Assembly: GCA_002005505.1 (NCBI GenBank)
Contig: KV908376.1
Coordinates: 646,069-660,576 of the forward strand
Reading direction: 5' to 3'
Source: Botryococcus braunii
Taxonomy: Eukaryota; Chlorophyta; Trebouxiophyceae
Length of the DNA stretch: 14,508 bases
Position numbers and translations under genes: made by a program. Below are positions 1 to 8,269 of the stretch, in pieces. Numbering within the stretch: position 1 is the stretch's first letter; each line of letters opens with the position of its first letter. The notes below the pieces were generated by a model. That model was not told where the DNA came from and did no database searches. It saw nothing but the letters and a program-made list of their open reading frames with translations.

Positions 1-29
1 GCGTGTGTGTGTGTGTGCGCGCGCGCGCG

Positions 30-67
<38 letters not shown>

Positions 68-82
68 AGTGTGAGAGAGAGA

Positions 83-180
<98 letters not shown>

Positions 181-205
181 AAGGGAGGGGGGGAGGGAGG
201 GAGAG
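1..205. repeat. Compound microsatellite (GT)n-(GC)n-(GT)n-(GA)n with G-rich purine tail
   Basis: The window opens inside a GT tract, passes through an alternating GC run at about 17-30, returns to GT until about 64, then becomes GA with rare GT interruptions up to about 170. A G-rich purine stretch ends near 205. The alternating GC/GT part could adopt Z-DNA and the all-purine part could form a triplex; this is inference from composition. The tract begins before the window, so its full length is unknown. It contains no plausible gene. Confidence 0.97.
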
Positions 206-1045
206 TGCAATGTATAGATGGTGGGATGGTTGAGAGGTTGAGGAGGTCATGAAAAAGTAAAACACGCATCATCCAGAAACTAGATTACCATTGCCTGTTC
301 TTTCCCATTTATACACCCTCCAGCAGCTTATTTTCCTGTTGCACGTGCTCTCGGGGTTTTGAAGAAAAAATTGGTACCGCGGTGTTCAGAGGACTCTAAG
401 AAATGGCATACTGACGTCACTTTCTAGAATGAGAATACATTAGCCGTATGTGACGTGCTGGTAACGTGTTCACTCGTGCAGTCACCAAATTGCCAGGTGC
501 AAAATGTGCATTTTTTTGAAAATTGCAGTGACCTCGTGCCTTGGACGACCAGGGCCAGGGCGTTGTCCGGCTACGTCTACATGCCTTTCGAAATTTGCAA
601 GTACCTTTGGGCCCCAAACAAACCCCCCCCCCCCCTCGGCTGGAATCTGAAGTCTTCCAGCCCTTCTCTCTGTCGTTTTTGTGACTATGCGTGCACGTCA
701 GCTTGGAGAGCTCCTCCTGCAATCTGAGCAGGAGTTACAGTGTGATTACCGCGGCAGAAGTACCCAGGTTACCTGCAACAGTACTGTGTAGCAGCCCTCT
801 TGTTGTCCACTAGTGTAGGAGCCCTCTTGTTGTACACTTGTAAACCTGAATCAACGACTAAAAGCCCTGCCATCAAAAGTCGGATACCTTCACAGCGTAT
901 CTACCACAGAAATTCCGTTTATGTAATAGGGACCAATAAACGGGTAGCCCTGAAAAGACCATCAATATACCGCAGCACTACCCCGCACTAATCATTATCG
1001 TTATGATAAAGATTGGCAGAATTGGTTGCAACATGCGCTGTCCTG
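206..1045. other. No supportable gene; sequence upstream of locus A
   Basis: Reading frames here are short and overlap on both strands without codon bias. A 13-C run lies at 623-635 and a 27-bp duplication at 786-839. This stretch may hold the promoter and first exon of locus A, because that coding region seems to start just after a splice acceptor. I could not find a first exon with a convincing signal peptide or a clear TATA box. An AATAAA-like word at about 934 is probably chance. Confidence 0.5.
786..839. repeat. 27-bp tandem duplication, two copies
   Basis: Positions 786-812 and 813-839 are adjacent copies of a 27-bp unit sharing the core agccctcttgttgt and differing at three positions. 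They abut exactly with no spacer. No function is evident. The position about 210 bp upstream of locus A makes a regulatory effect possible but unsupported. Confidence 0.9.
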
Positions 1046-1966
1046 ATGAGTGGCCAAATAGTAATATTATTGATTATTAATAATTACTGCTGGTCTTTGC
1101 AGTCCCCACCGCCTTTGGCCTCGTCTCCATCCCCCCCACCACGGACATCTCCATCTCCGCCGCCCCGAAGCGTACCGCCGCCTCCACCTTCCCCGCCACC
1201 TCCATCGTCCCCGCCGCCGCGCCTTCCGCCACCTCCATCTCCGCCGCCTCTTTCACCGCCACCTCCGCAAACCCAGGCCTGCTCCATTATGGACTGCGCA
1301 GCAAGCTACGGGGCCTGTGACACGTATGCGGGAGCGGGATGCTTGTCAGGGAAGTGCTCCTTCACGTCCTGCTCGAAGCTGGCCACGGGGAAGTTGGACT
1401 GCACGTGGAGGTGTGCAACCGTGTCAACGTGGAGCCCATGTGACCCTTCCCTGTACTGCGGAAGTTGCAACTCCAAAAGGGGCTCTTCATGCTCATCGGG
1501 CCGCTGTATGTGGACCAGCTGCTCTATAGACTACGCTGTGGGAATCCCCTCATGCTCCCATACGTGCTTGAGTGCACCACCCCCGCCTCCCGCGTACATT
1601 TCCATAAAGGTCCCATCTCCATCTCCATCCCCTCCACCACCTCCCCCGCCAAGGCCCCCCCCACCGCTGGTGCTATCAAGGCCACCCCCTCCCCTAGCCA
1701 GGCCTCCTCCACCGTCTCTGAGGCCTCCCCCGCCATTATTAAGGCCTCCGCCGCCATTACTAAGGCCTCCCCCGCCATTGTTAAGGCCTCCCCCGCCACT
1801 ATTAAGGCCTCCCCCGCCACTATTAAGGCCTCCCCCGCCATCACCCAGGTCTCCCCCGCCTGCCTCGCCGCCCCCGCGGCGTCCCCCACCGGCGTCACCA
1901 CCACCAAGACCTCCACTGAGCGCCATCCTATTTGCGAGGCCTCCCCCACCGGCCCCAAGGCTTTAA
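1046..1966 (+). CDS. Locus A: Pro-rich / 16-Cys module / Pro-rich secreted glycoprotein (hydroxyproline-rich type)
   Basis: From the first in-frame ATG (1046) this reads 306 residues. Residues 1-19 include a hydrophobic run (IVILLII). Residues 20-75 are SPPP/PPPP-rich, 79-174 form a cysteine module with 16 Cys, and 178-306 are again Pro-rich, including RPPPPLL repeats. The layout matches algal hydroxyproline-rich cell-wall and matrix glycoproteins, in which prolines are hydroxylated and glycosylated into stiff rods; that role is inferred from composition. I do not recognise the Cys module as the pherophorin domain. The start is uncertain: ttgcag at 1097-1102 directly before the SPPP segment looks like a splice acceptor, so residues 1-19 may be intron read-through and the true signal peptide may lie in an upstream exon. 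Alternatively the hydrophobic run is a short signal sequence. The reading frame is well supported by silent changes in its repeats and by the paralogous module at 8339-8626. The stop TAA is at 1964-1966. Confidence 0.8.
   Translation: MSGQIVILLIINNYCWSLQSPPPLASSPSPPPRTSPSPPPRSVPPPPPSPPPPSSPPPRLPPPPSPPPLSPPPPQTQACSIMDCAASYGACDTYAGAGCLSGKCSFTSCSKLATGKLDCTWRCATVSTWSPCDPSLYCGSCNSKRGSSCSSGRCMWTSCSIDYAVGIPSCSHTCLSAPPPPPAYISIKVPSPSPSPPPPPPPRPPPPLVLSRPPPPLARPPPPSLRPPPPLLRPPPPLLRPPPPLLRPPPPLLRPPPPLLRPPPPSPRSPPPASPPPRRPPPASPPPRPPLSAILFARPPPPAPRL
1091..1102 (+). other. Candidate 3' splice site before the Pro-rich segment of locus A
   Basis: The sequence tggtctttgcag is followed immediately by tccccacc, where Pro-rich coding begins. 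The preceding 50 bases are AT-rich and include possible branch-point-like sequence. The junction resembles the one at 9612-9623, where tggtctggcatgcag is followed by tcgccacc. No matching donor could be chosen upstream. Confidence 0.5.
1280..1567 (+). other. 16-Cys double module of locus A (protein domain)
   Basis: This 96-residue domain has cysteine spacing C-x4-C-x6-C-x7-C-x4-C-x4-C-x9-C-x3-C, an x8 linker, then C-x5-C-x2-C-x7-C-x4-C-x4-C-x10-C-x3-C. The two halves (1280-1414 and 1439-1567) share the frame C-x7-C-x4-C-x4-C-x(9-10)-C-x3-C and the words SGkC/SGRC and tSC, so they look like an internal duplication. The even cysteine number and extracellular-type context suggest eight disulfides. 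Ligand and fold are unknown. Confidence 0.85.
1679..1867 (+). repeat. 21-bp in-frame tandem repeat encoding RPPPPLL-type heptapeptides, nine units
   Basis: Nine 21-bp units run from 1679 to 1867. The peptides in order are RPPPPLA, RPPPPSL, RPPPPLL five times, RPPPPSP and RSPPPAS. The five central units (1721-1825) differ only at silent positions, including leucine first-position swaps TTA/CTA. The repeat encodes part of the C-terminal Pro-rich rod of locus A. Unit number may be polymorphic. Confidence 0.93.
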
Positions 1967-2090
1967 TTATTTAATTTGAATTGTTCTTTTATGCGGAGAG
2001 CCCTCCACCAAGCTCCTTTCCACAGCTGCCTGCAGTCGCCGTTCCCCTCCCAATGGGAGCCTCCCATCCTCTTTAGGAAAGCCTCTGGAA

Positions 2091-2118
2091 TGCACCGCCA
2101 TGTACATGTGGCGGTGCA
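2091..2118. repeat. Short inverted repeat, 10-bp perfect stem
   Basis: tgcaccgcca at 2091-2100 pairs with tggcggtgca at 2109-2118 around an 8-nt loop. It lies about 125 bp downstream of the locus A stop, so it could be a 3' end or RNA structure, but nothing further supports that. Confidence 0.75.
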
Positions 2119-2333
2119 GTTGGACACCCATCTCTACCACTGAACCACAGCTGAGGTTGAACCAACCTTTGAAGAGCTCTGGTAATTTTATTAAATATTT
2201 TAGTGGAATTTCTTGAAGCTGGATGGATACTCTGCATCGAGTATATCAAGGTTTGCGTAGCCATATTCCCCACATTTATTGCAATTGAGTTCGCAATAAA
2301 GCATGCTTGATCCGTGACTTCACGGGGATATCC

Positions 2334-2349
2334 CGTCCATCGATGGACG
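2334..2349. repeat. 16-nt perfect palindrome
   Basis: cgtccatc is followed directly by its reverse complement gatggacg. It sits close to smaller dyads such as ggggatatccc at about 2324-2334. It could be a protein-binding dyad or chance. Confidence 0.7.
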
Positions 2350-3170
2350 TGGCGTTTGAAAGCATGTATGGGACATGTCATCTAGCAGAAGCAAATAGCC
2401 GGTACCGTTTTGTAGCAGCAGCAAGCCCGTCCTCAAGCCAAGGTAGATTGATATCTCTATATAACTATTCGCACAGGACTGGCTATTTGCTGGCAATGAC
2501 CGGCTAAGTGATTATCGGCCAGATCCCTTGCACTTCCACAGCTATAGATTATCACAGAAGGTCGAGTTGGTGTTTCAGGAACCTATATTACGTATAAACG
2601 GCTTGCCTGTCAGAGGTGACTGAGCGGCACCTGGCTGCACGTCCTCAGATTCTCGAATCCTCAGATCTGACGTCGATTTGCTCTCTTGGCCAAGTCGACT
2701 AGACCCTTGCCCCTGAACACTAGCGCACCTGCGTTCCTCTACAAGGGGTTGAGCAGGCAGGTCCTGAAATTCCACGTTTGTTGGGGGCCCCCCCGGGGGG
2801 CGGGAACAAGGTACAGCCGTATACCTTAAGATGGAAGCCTTTTTCTATAGGCCTTATATCAGACCTTAAGACGCACCCCTTTTTTTTCCTGACACAAACG
2901 TGTGCACGTGTGAGCATGCAGTGCATTCAACTGATGCGCTTCCGTAGGATATCTGTGATGTACATGTTGCCGGTGCACCACGGTGCAAATATGTCACGAC
3001 ACAACCTTGAGGGAAGGACCGAATCCGTAATTCGAACTATGTAGTTGAAGTGTGTTCTGCCTTTGCCAGCTGCACTCAAACGGCTGACGCGCATTTATGA
3101 TTAGATGATAGTTGGTACAATTGACATATATAAGATCAGTACTTCTAACTATATATCATCCAAGTAATAC

Positions 3171-3230
3171 CTTTCGAAAGCTTTTCGAAAGCTTTTCGAA
3201 AAGAAAATTCGGTCCTTAAGGACCGAATTT
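3171..3230. repeat. Self-complementary TTTCGAAAG triplet followed by a 26-nt perfect palindrome
   Basis: Three self-complementary units (ctttcgaaag, cttttcgaaag, cttttcgaaaag) run from 3171 to 3203, joined by AAGCTT sites. Positions 3205-3230 then form a perfect 26-nt palindrome with half aaattcggtcctt and no spacer. One half-site, aaggaccgaat, recurs at 3014-3024. The whole block could extrude as a cruciform. No coding function is seen. Confidence 0.85.
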
Positions 3231-3509
3231 AGAGGACAGACGGGCAGAGCTGCGGGAGCAGCGTACTGATCTTGTTCAGAAGAGCTTACGTAAGGTGTAT
3301 ACATGTAGGGGCAATTTGAGGACTGCAAGGACAGGCCCTTGATTCGAAGCCATGGAAGTCGTGGGGGAATCGATGCAAGTACTAGTGGGTGAACGTGTTG
3401 CATGTGGTTGGGCGATGTCTCCTAGCTCACAATTGTATAAGTAAACCTTGCAAGGTATACTTACGTAAGTTATATAATTAGCATATACGTTTATGATATA
3501 AGTATCCTT
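3231..3509. other. No gene seen; degenerate third copy of the 67-bp repeat start
   Basis: Nothing coding is supportable. Positions 3446-3470 resemble the beginning of the tandem unit at 3506-3530 (ccttgcaaggtatacttacg against ccttgccaggtatgcttacg), suggesting an older, decayed copy. Confidence 0.5.
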
Positions 3510-3643
3510 GCCAGGTATGCTTACGTTAACCAACGTTGCAGATTCTGGGGTCAATGCAACTGGGATGGAAGGTTACGCCAGGTATGCTTATGCTAACCAA
3601 CGTTGCAGATTCTGGGGTCAATGCACCTGGGATGGAAGGTTAC
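3510..3643. repeat. 67-bp tandem duplication, two copies
   Basis: Positions 3510-3576 and 3577-3643 are direct, abutting copies of a 67-bp unit with only three mismatches, so the duplication is recent. Because 67 is not a multiple of 3, each copy reads in a different frame, which argues against coding. Confidence 0.95.
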
Positions 3644-4453
3644 AAGGTCCACGGTCATAAGAAAACAAGGGCAGCAGTTCCAACTCACCTTTTGCTAACA
3701 TCGTCGGCAATCAACTAGAAGTGGCCTGTACATGTATCGGTAGTACTCGGTGTGGTCGAGACGTATATATTCTGTGTAGGGCCGCCCCTGAATTCTTTTA
3801 AGCGCCATATCAGGTCATAGATTTTTGGCTGTCGGCAAATAGTGGGCCCATGCAATGGCTTCAAGCTTTGTGGGTACATATGCATACACGTACATATCTA
3901 CATGTACATATATCAATATGTACAAGCATACATGTACTTGTAACCAGAGTAACGTACCTTGCAAGCTTGGACACTTTAGCTGACGAACATAATAGTATAT
4001 ACTATACGTTCCGTAACAGGATACAAAAGACTGATAGCCCACTGGCACAGACTACAGAAGTCACGTTTTTCAGTCCATTAAGTATCTAGTCACCTGTATA
4101 CAGCAAAAGAGCCACAGTTGGGATCGATGCCGGGAGAAATCAGGGGCAGGAAGATTGAGAAGAAGATAACGCCCGAGGCCTAGGGCTTTTAAAATCGAGC
4201 CATCACGCACAAGAATGTGTGCGTTGTATGTCGCGGTTGTCAGGTCACTATCAAAATTCCTGCAACCGTAGACTGCCAGCTCGCAGTTCAGTTGGTGTAC
4301 CCTTAGAATCTTTTACAGTCCGTTGACGGCCTTTGAAGCACGGACCTTTGGGGTCTTGTAAACGGTTACCCGTTAACGTTACGCTTGCTCCGATATCGCA
4401 TCGATGCTCAGAACCTTCCAGCTAGCTAATAGGGAAGACTACATGTGTACATC
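3644..4453. other. No supportable gene; AT-rich TACATA-rich stretch
   Basis: The segment at about 3875-3935 is dense in tacata/tgtaca words and includes an imperfect dyad (tgtacatat ... atatgtaca). No reading frame looks like protein. Confidence 0.5.
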
Positions 4454-4555
4454 CACTGCATATTTATTAATAAATATGATGACAACATACGCTGCAAATA
4501 CACTGACATTCACTGCATATTTATTAATAAACATGATGACAATATTGTCATCATG
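4454..4555. repeat. 32-bp direct repeat with 57-bp period, ending in a 24-nt perfect palindrome
   Basis: Positions 4454-4485 and 4511-4542 differ at one base over 32 positions. The second copy runs into a perfect palindrome at 4532-4555 (half catgatgacaat). The first copy has the left half but not the right. It could be a small mobile-element remnant or a replication-slippage product. Confidence 0.88.
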
Positions 4556-5273
4556 CTATAGGTAGGTGGATAGCTGCGTACGTACACGTTAGTTAAGGCT
4601 TACTAATTATTAGAGGCTGGAGCCTTCTTTGCTCGTCGAGAGCTTCATTTAATGCTCAATGGTAGTCGCGTAAGCTTTTAGGGTATACGCGTATATATAC
4701 GTACAGCAGTTCGACTTTTTCATGAGTTGTCTCCAGGTGACTACTTGATGCAATCGTGGTGTACATATGACATGTCAATAGTGATAACTCGAGCTGGCCT
4801 CTTGCAATTCATGGTGATCGAGAGAGGGTGATGCACTTCAGGTAATCGCGATGCATGTGAATAAATTATGAGATTTGTAAAGGAACTATCAAAATTGGGC
4901 ACTGTCTTAGGGACCCGAAGCTGCCAATAGTACACTAAAACGCTTGCGTGCCCCGGGGTAATTAATGAAATGCCTCCTCGCCCCCCTTCTCCATGTCCCC
5001 CAAAGAAAACCACTTTGACTCCCCAGCCCTTAAACCGACTGGTCTGTGATCATTACTCATTTTCCCATCCTCAATTAAGTGCATCAGACCATCGGCTCAT
5101 ACAACTGCAGAAAACAAAGACCATCATGTTTACGTCATATCAGCCGTTGGAAAAGGGAATTTTTCTTTACGAGGCATATAGGCCTACTGCAGTGCCAGCG
5201 TCAATCGGGGGTACCATTGCCGATTTTAACACATCCGTGGTGGCCGCCTGTGCTGGACATTATGTGCCCGGGA
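4556..5273. other. No supportable gene
   Basis: An open frame from 4970 to 5353 on the plus strand could encode 127 residues, but it has no recognisable motif and overlaps the hairpin that follows. I do not accept it as a gene. Confidence 0.45.
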
Positions 5274-5361
5274 AGAGGTCAGACACCATGTGGTCAGGCC
5301 AAGGCTATTCTTGGCCTGACCGTCTCAGCGGGCAGATTAGTCAGCCCGGGTGAGACCTCTT
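5274..5361. repeat. Nested inverted repeat: 12-bp hairpin inside outer 8-bp arms
   Basis: ggtcaggccaag (5292-5303) and cttggcctgacc (5310-5321) form a perfect 12-bp stem with a 6-nt loop. Outer arms aagaggtc (5273-5280) and gacctctt (5354-5361) pair around it. The word gcccggg flanks both sides, at 5266-5272 and 5344-5350. The layout resembles a short foldback element or a structured RNA. Confidence 0.8.
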
Positions 5362-5478
5362 AACACACGTGCAAGTGGACAGCTGGAGGATAGACCCTGC
5401 TACGTGGCAGGGATCCCTTCCACATACGTATACAAATAACCGCAGGAGGCGGGATGAGGGATACATAGTTCACGTTTT

Positions 5479-5518
5479 AGAGGAGGGGGAGGAGGAGAAC
5501 GAGGAGGAGGAGGAGGAG
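5479..5518. repeat. (GGA/GAG)n purine microsatellite
   Basis: An almost pure GGA/GAG run. It is complementary in type to the (CCT)15 tract at 5752-5796, so the two could pair across about 230 bases. Confidence 0.9.
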
Positions 5519-5751
5519 TTTTATCAGAAATGATAGATTCTGTGTCTATCTAGAGACTTGCAGCTTCTATCTGTTTCTTATGACGATCATCGTCAAATCT
5601 TCAAAGGAGCTTGTTGTGATGTGATGCGTCACACCATATGGCTAGGATGGGGCATGAAGCTTTACAAGGTACAGAAGGGTCCGATTCAGGGGAGGGCCAT
5701 TCTGCTACGGGTGGGGAACTGGGAATATTCCTCTTTCTCTCACTCCCCCAC

Positions 5752-5796
5752 CCTCCTCCTCCTCCTCCTCCTCCTCCTCCTCCTCCTCCTCCTCCT
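5752..5796. repeat. (CCT)15 microsatellite
   Basis: Fifteen uninterrupted CCT units. The Leu-only or Pro-only reading frames over it are by-products of the repeat. Confidence 0.97.
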
Positions 5797-7038
5797 GTTC
5801 TGTTCCCCCAAACTCTTAACGCTTATACTTCATGTTCTCTCACTAAAACAAAAGGTCGGGTGCGCTTCATTTGTCTCCTCAGAAATTCAAAACAAAAAAT
5901 AATAAAAACAGTGAGGGGGCGGGGCATGGGTAGATACCGAGTCCCTGCACCATTGAAGAAGAGATCTTCCAGTGAAGCAGAAATCTACAATTTTTCTGCC
6001 TGGCCTTGACTCAGCTTCATGTAGCTAGACAGGGTTGGCTACCAGTCGGGAGCGGACAGCTCCGAGATCCATATATTCCCCTTCGTTTGTTAAGTTGAAA
6101 GGGCAGCCAACGCCTCTCGTAAGGCCCATAAACCTGCTCGTGTGAAACAGCTTGGACCCTGATGACTGTATGTAAGGGCGGAAATGAGCGTACCATGTGT
6201 CACTTGCTAAAACTGGTAGTGGACCTTTTCGTCAGCCGTATGCCGTTTTCAGAGGCCGGTACCTTGGTACTAAGGGGGGGTGTACGAACAGCGACCTGTG
6301 AACAGGACAAAGGCCCGTGAATCACACGAATCCTGAATCAAGACTTATCGCGTAGTGGAGCAGCCGCAAGCGGGTTGCAGCAAAGCCCCCGGAAAAAGCC
6401 CTGGCTGGCATGTTGTGGTTGCTATTGTGGCTTAAATTCAAAAGCGAGGCCTGGAAGTCGGCCCTGGGTCCGGACTGCATGGAAGTGACCCCTTTGGCAG
6501 CCGCTGGACCCGTTAGGGGCCAGTATTGGGTTCACTTCGGTCCCTCGTACCGCGTCGTTGGCTGTTGCGAAGTTAACAACCGTGGCAAATCCAGTCATGG
6601 TCGGATCCGCTCTTCACCTATGTGTCGGGTTGTTCGTTCTGAGGCACTGCAGAATTCTTCTCCATAAATCATAAAGGTTTAAATTCATACAAGTTTCACC
6701 CGTTTATCTGTATCAGGTGGTGATTACTTAGTGTGGAATTTGGTTTGCGCTAGTGTCAGAGCTTTAGTAGAAGTTTGCCCGAAGTCTCGGGCAACACGAC
6801 AATATTGAAACCAATGCAACTGGTGAAATTATATTATAAACAATAACTTTCAGAAGGTTTGGGCCATTGCAAACTCGGGCTGCCAGGATGATACCGTCCC
6901 CGGAAACCAGTTCGCCCTCCAATACCGTAGAAGGAACTTTCTGTATCAGGTGTGACCAATCCAATGCACATGATGGAACCAAATTTTCAAGCCATGCGGT
7001 CTGAAAATGCTGGCGAATAAGGGCTTACTTGAATCTGA

Positions 7039-7275
7039 ATGGTTGCAACCTATGCCGTTGAACCGCAGCAGTTCGAAATGCTGCGTGCAACATTTGGAAA
7101 CCTGGAAAGATATTTCACAGATCAATTAAGTCACGTATATGCAGGCCTCATCCAGACGAATCCACATCACATTCTGGTGCCGCAGCATCTGTCGAATTCA
7201 AAACTCCGTTTAGAACCCAGCGCAAAATATATAGGTACATGCAGCTCAATATTGGGAATGCACTTCATGTTGTAA
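7039..7275 (+). CDS. Weak candidate: 78-residue hypothetical reading frame
   Basis: ATG at 7039, stop TAA at 7273-7275. The peptide is of mixed composition with no low complexity (for example FGNLERYFTDQLSHVYAGL), unlike most chance frames here. I recognise no family, and there is no paralog or neighbouring gene to support it. It could be an exon of a larger gene or chance. Confidence 0.15.
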   Translation: MVATYAVEPQQFEMLRATFGNLERYFTDQLSHVYAGLIQTNPHHILVPQHLSNSKLRLEPSAKYIGTCSSILGMHFML

Positions 7276-7672
7276 ACTTTTTGCTTTGTTAGTAATTCGA
7301 TTGAAGGTCAGGAGGCCCTTACCCTCACTAGACGTGTCCGTCAACACTTCGCCAGGGCCCCCTCAGATTAATATAGCCCTTTGCTCCTCCAATTCTCAGA
7401 CAACTGTGTTTGGATGAGTTTGAATTTTACAAAGGCTATATAAATCAGCTTCACTGACATACAGTCCTGCTTATGTGCTTGATGCGTGCATCGAAACCTG
7501 GCGGCCTGCGACGACCGAACCAGTGCATCTCATCAGAAACATTTGAAACCCATGTATTACTGAAACCCATGTACCAACAAGGCTGTAGCCCACCAGTCGC
7601 TGGGGTATGACGACTTAATCTCGTTGTTTTCATCCTGTCGGCAGGTGCCCCAGGAGTCGAAGAAGTTCATAT

Positions 7673-7948
7673 TCAGGCTTGGGATGGTTCCCACTTCTCC
7701 TGGCACTGTCGTGGCAAGCCTTCTCCGATGCAGACGAAACAAGAGCCAATGAGGTCCGTCCCCGTCTCATATAACCCTTCTATTCCAGTATTTTCTGCTT
7801 TTTCAGTCAAGAATCGGAACAGAGCACTTTCAATGTCTCTTTTGTCCACCCACCAGGTCAAAGATAGGCCATGTTCCTTTTGCATTGGTGTCTCCGTATC
7901 AATGACTCTTTTCAACTGCTGCACTCCTGAGCATTTCCCAGACCTAGC
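7673..7948 (-). CDS. Weak candidate: minus-strand exon-like reading frame
   Basis: The frame is open for about 91 codons from just after an in-frame stop (7949-7951) to a stop at 7673-7675. The peptide is charged and protein-like (LTWWVDKRDIESALFRFL, then GTDLIGSCFVCIGEG). The first ATG is well inside the frame, and a possible splice acceptor (tgctcag on the minus strand) precedes the middle of it, so it would be an internal exon rather than a complete gene. I recognise no family. Confidence 0.2.
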   Translation of the reverse strand, partial: ARSGKCSGVQQLKRVIDTETPMQKEHGLSLTWWVDKRDIESALFRFLTEKAENTGIEGLYETGTDLIGSCFVCIGEGLPRQCQEKWEPSQA

Positions 7949-8269
7949 TCAGAGCACAGATCACAACTGAAATCAAACATACTGCATTCAAAACTAATAT
8001 GTTACCCCGTAAATTCCTGTTCCTTACTCCCGCCGACGTCTATTGATTTTGCCCCATGAGTTTCCAATCCACCAAAACCTGATAGATTGCTCTCCTCGTC
8101 TGACCTCCTTCCCACACCTTTCTTCCTCCTCCTTCCCCTTGTCATCCTCATCACCGCCGACTCTCCCAGGTCCCCAGAACCTTTCACATACTGAACCCCC
8201 CCCCCCCCACCGGCGCTCTTCTGCGCTCTTGAGGATCTCAAACACCGCACCAGTCCAACGTCCACATAA

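Larger units (their letters stand above)
1967..3170. other. No supportable gene; 3' flank of locus A and intergenic DNA
   Basis: No reading frame here has convincing length or bias. The stretch holds a hairpin at 2091-2118, a 16-nt palindrome at 2334-2349 and a G/C homopolymer palindrome near 2784-2802. An AATAAA at 2295-2300 lies about 330 bp after the locus A stop, and I saw no TGTAA-type green-algal polyadenylation signal close to the stop. Confidence 0.5.
5797..8269. other. No convincing gene; two weak exon-like frames
   Basis: Most of this 2.5-kb stretch has only short frames. Two mixed-composition frames (7039-7275 plus and 7673-7948 minus) are listed separately at low confidence. A 13-C run lies at 8196-8208. 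The C-rich 8100-8260 part could be a decayed counterpart of the N-terminal Pro-rich region of locus A, but no frame there gives a clean Pro-rich peptide. A small dyad lies at 6777-6792. Confidence 0.45.

Noticed and set aside
1077..1958. Gly/Ala/Glu-rich minus-strand frames opposite locus A, and the Ala-Ser-Lys frame 1465-1974
   Set aside because: They are shadows of the Pro-rich coding. The silent-site pattern and the Cys-module paralogy support only the plus-strand frame ending at 1966.
3330..3350. gattcgaagcc, considered as a tRNA T-arm
   Set aside because: There is no matching acceptor stem, D-arm or anticodon arm around it. No tRNA was found in the window.
4970..5353. 127-residue plus-strand frame
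   Set aside because: It has no recognised motif and no paralog, it runs through a strong inverted repeat, and a second frame of similar length overlaps it.
5558..6009. Two overlapping plus-strand frames with poly-Leu or poly-Pro
   Set aside because: Their distinctive part is the (CCT)15 microsatellite, and the flanks have no protein-like feature.
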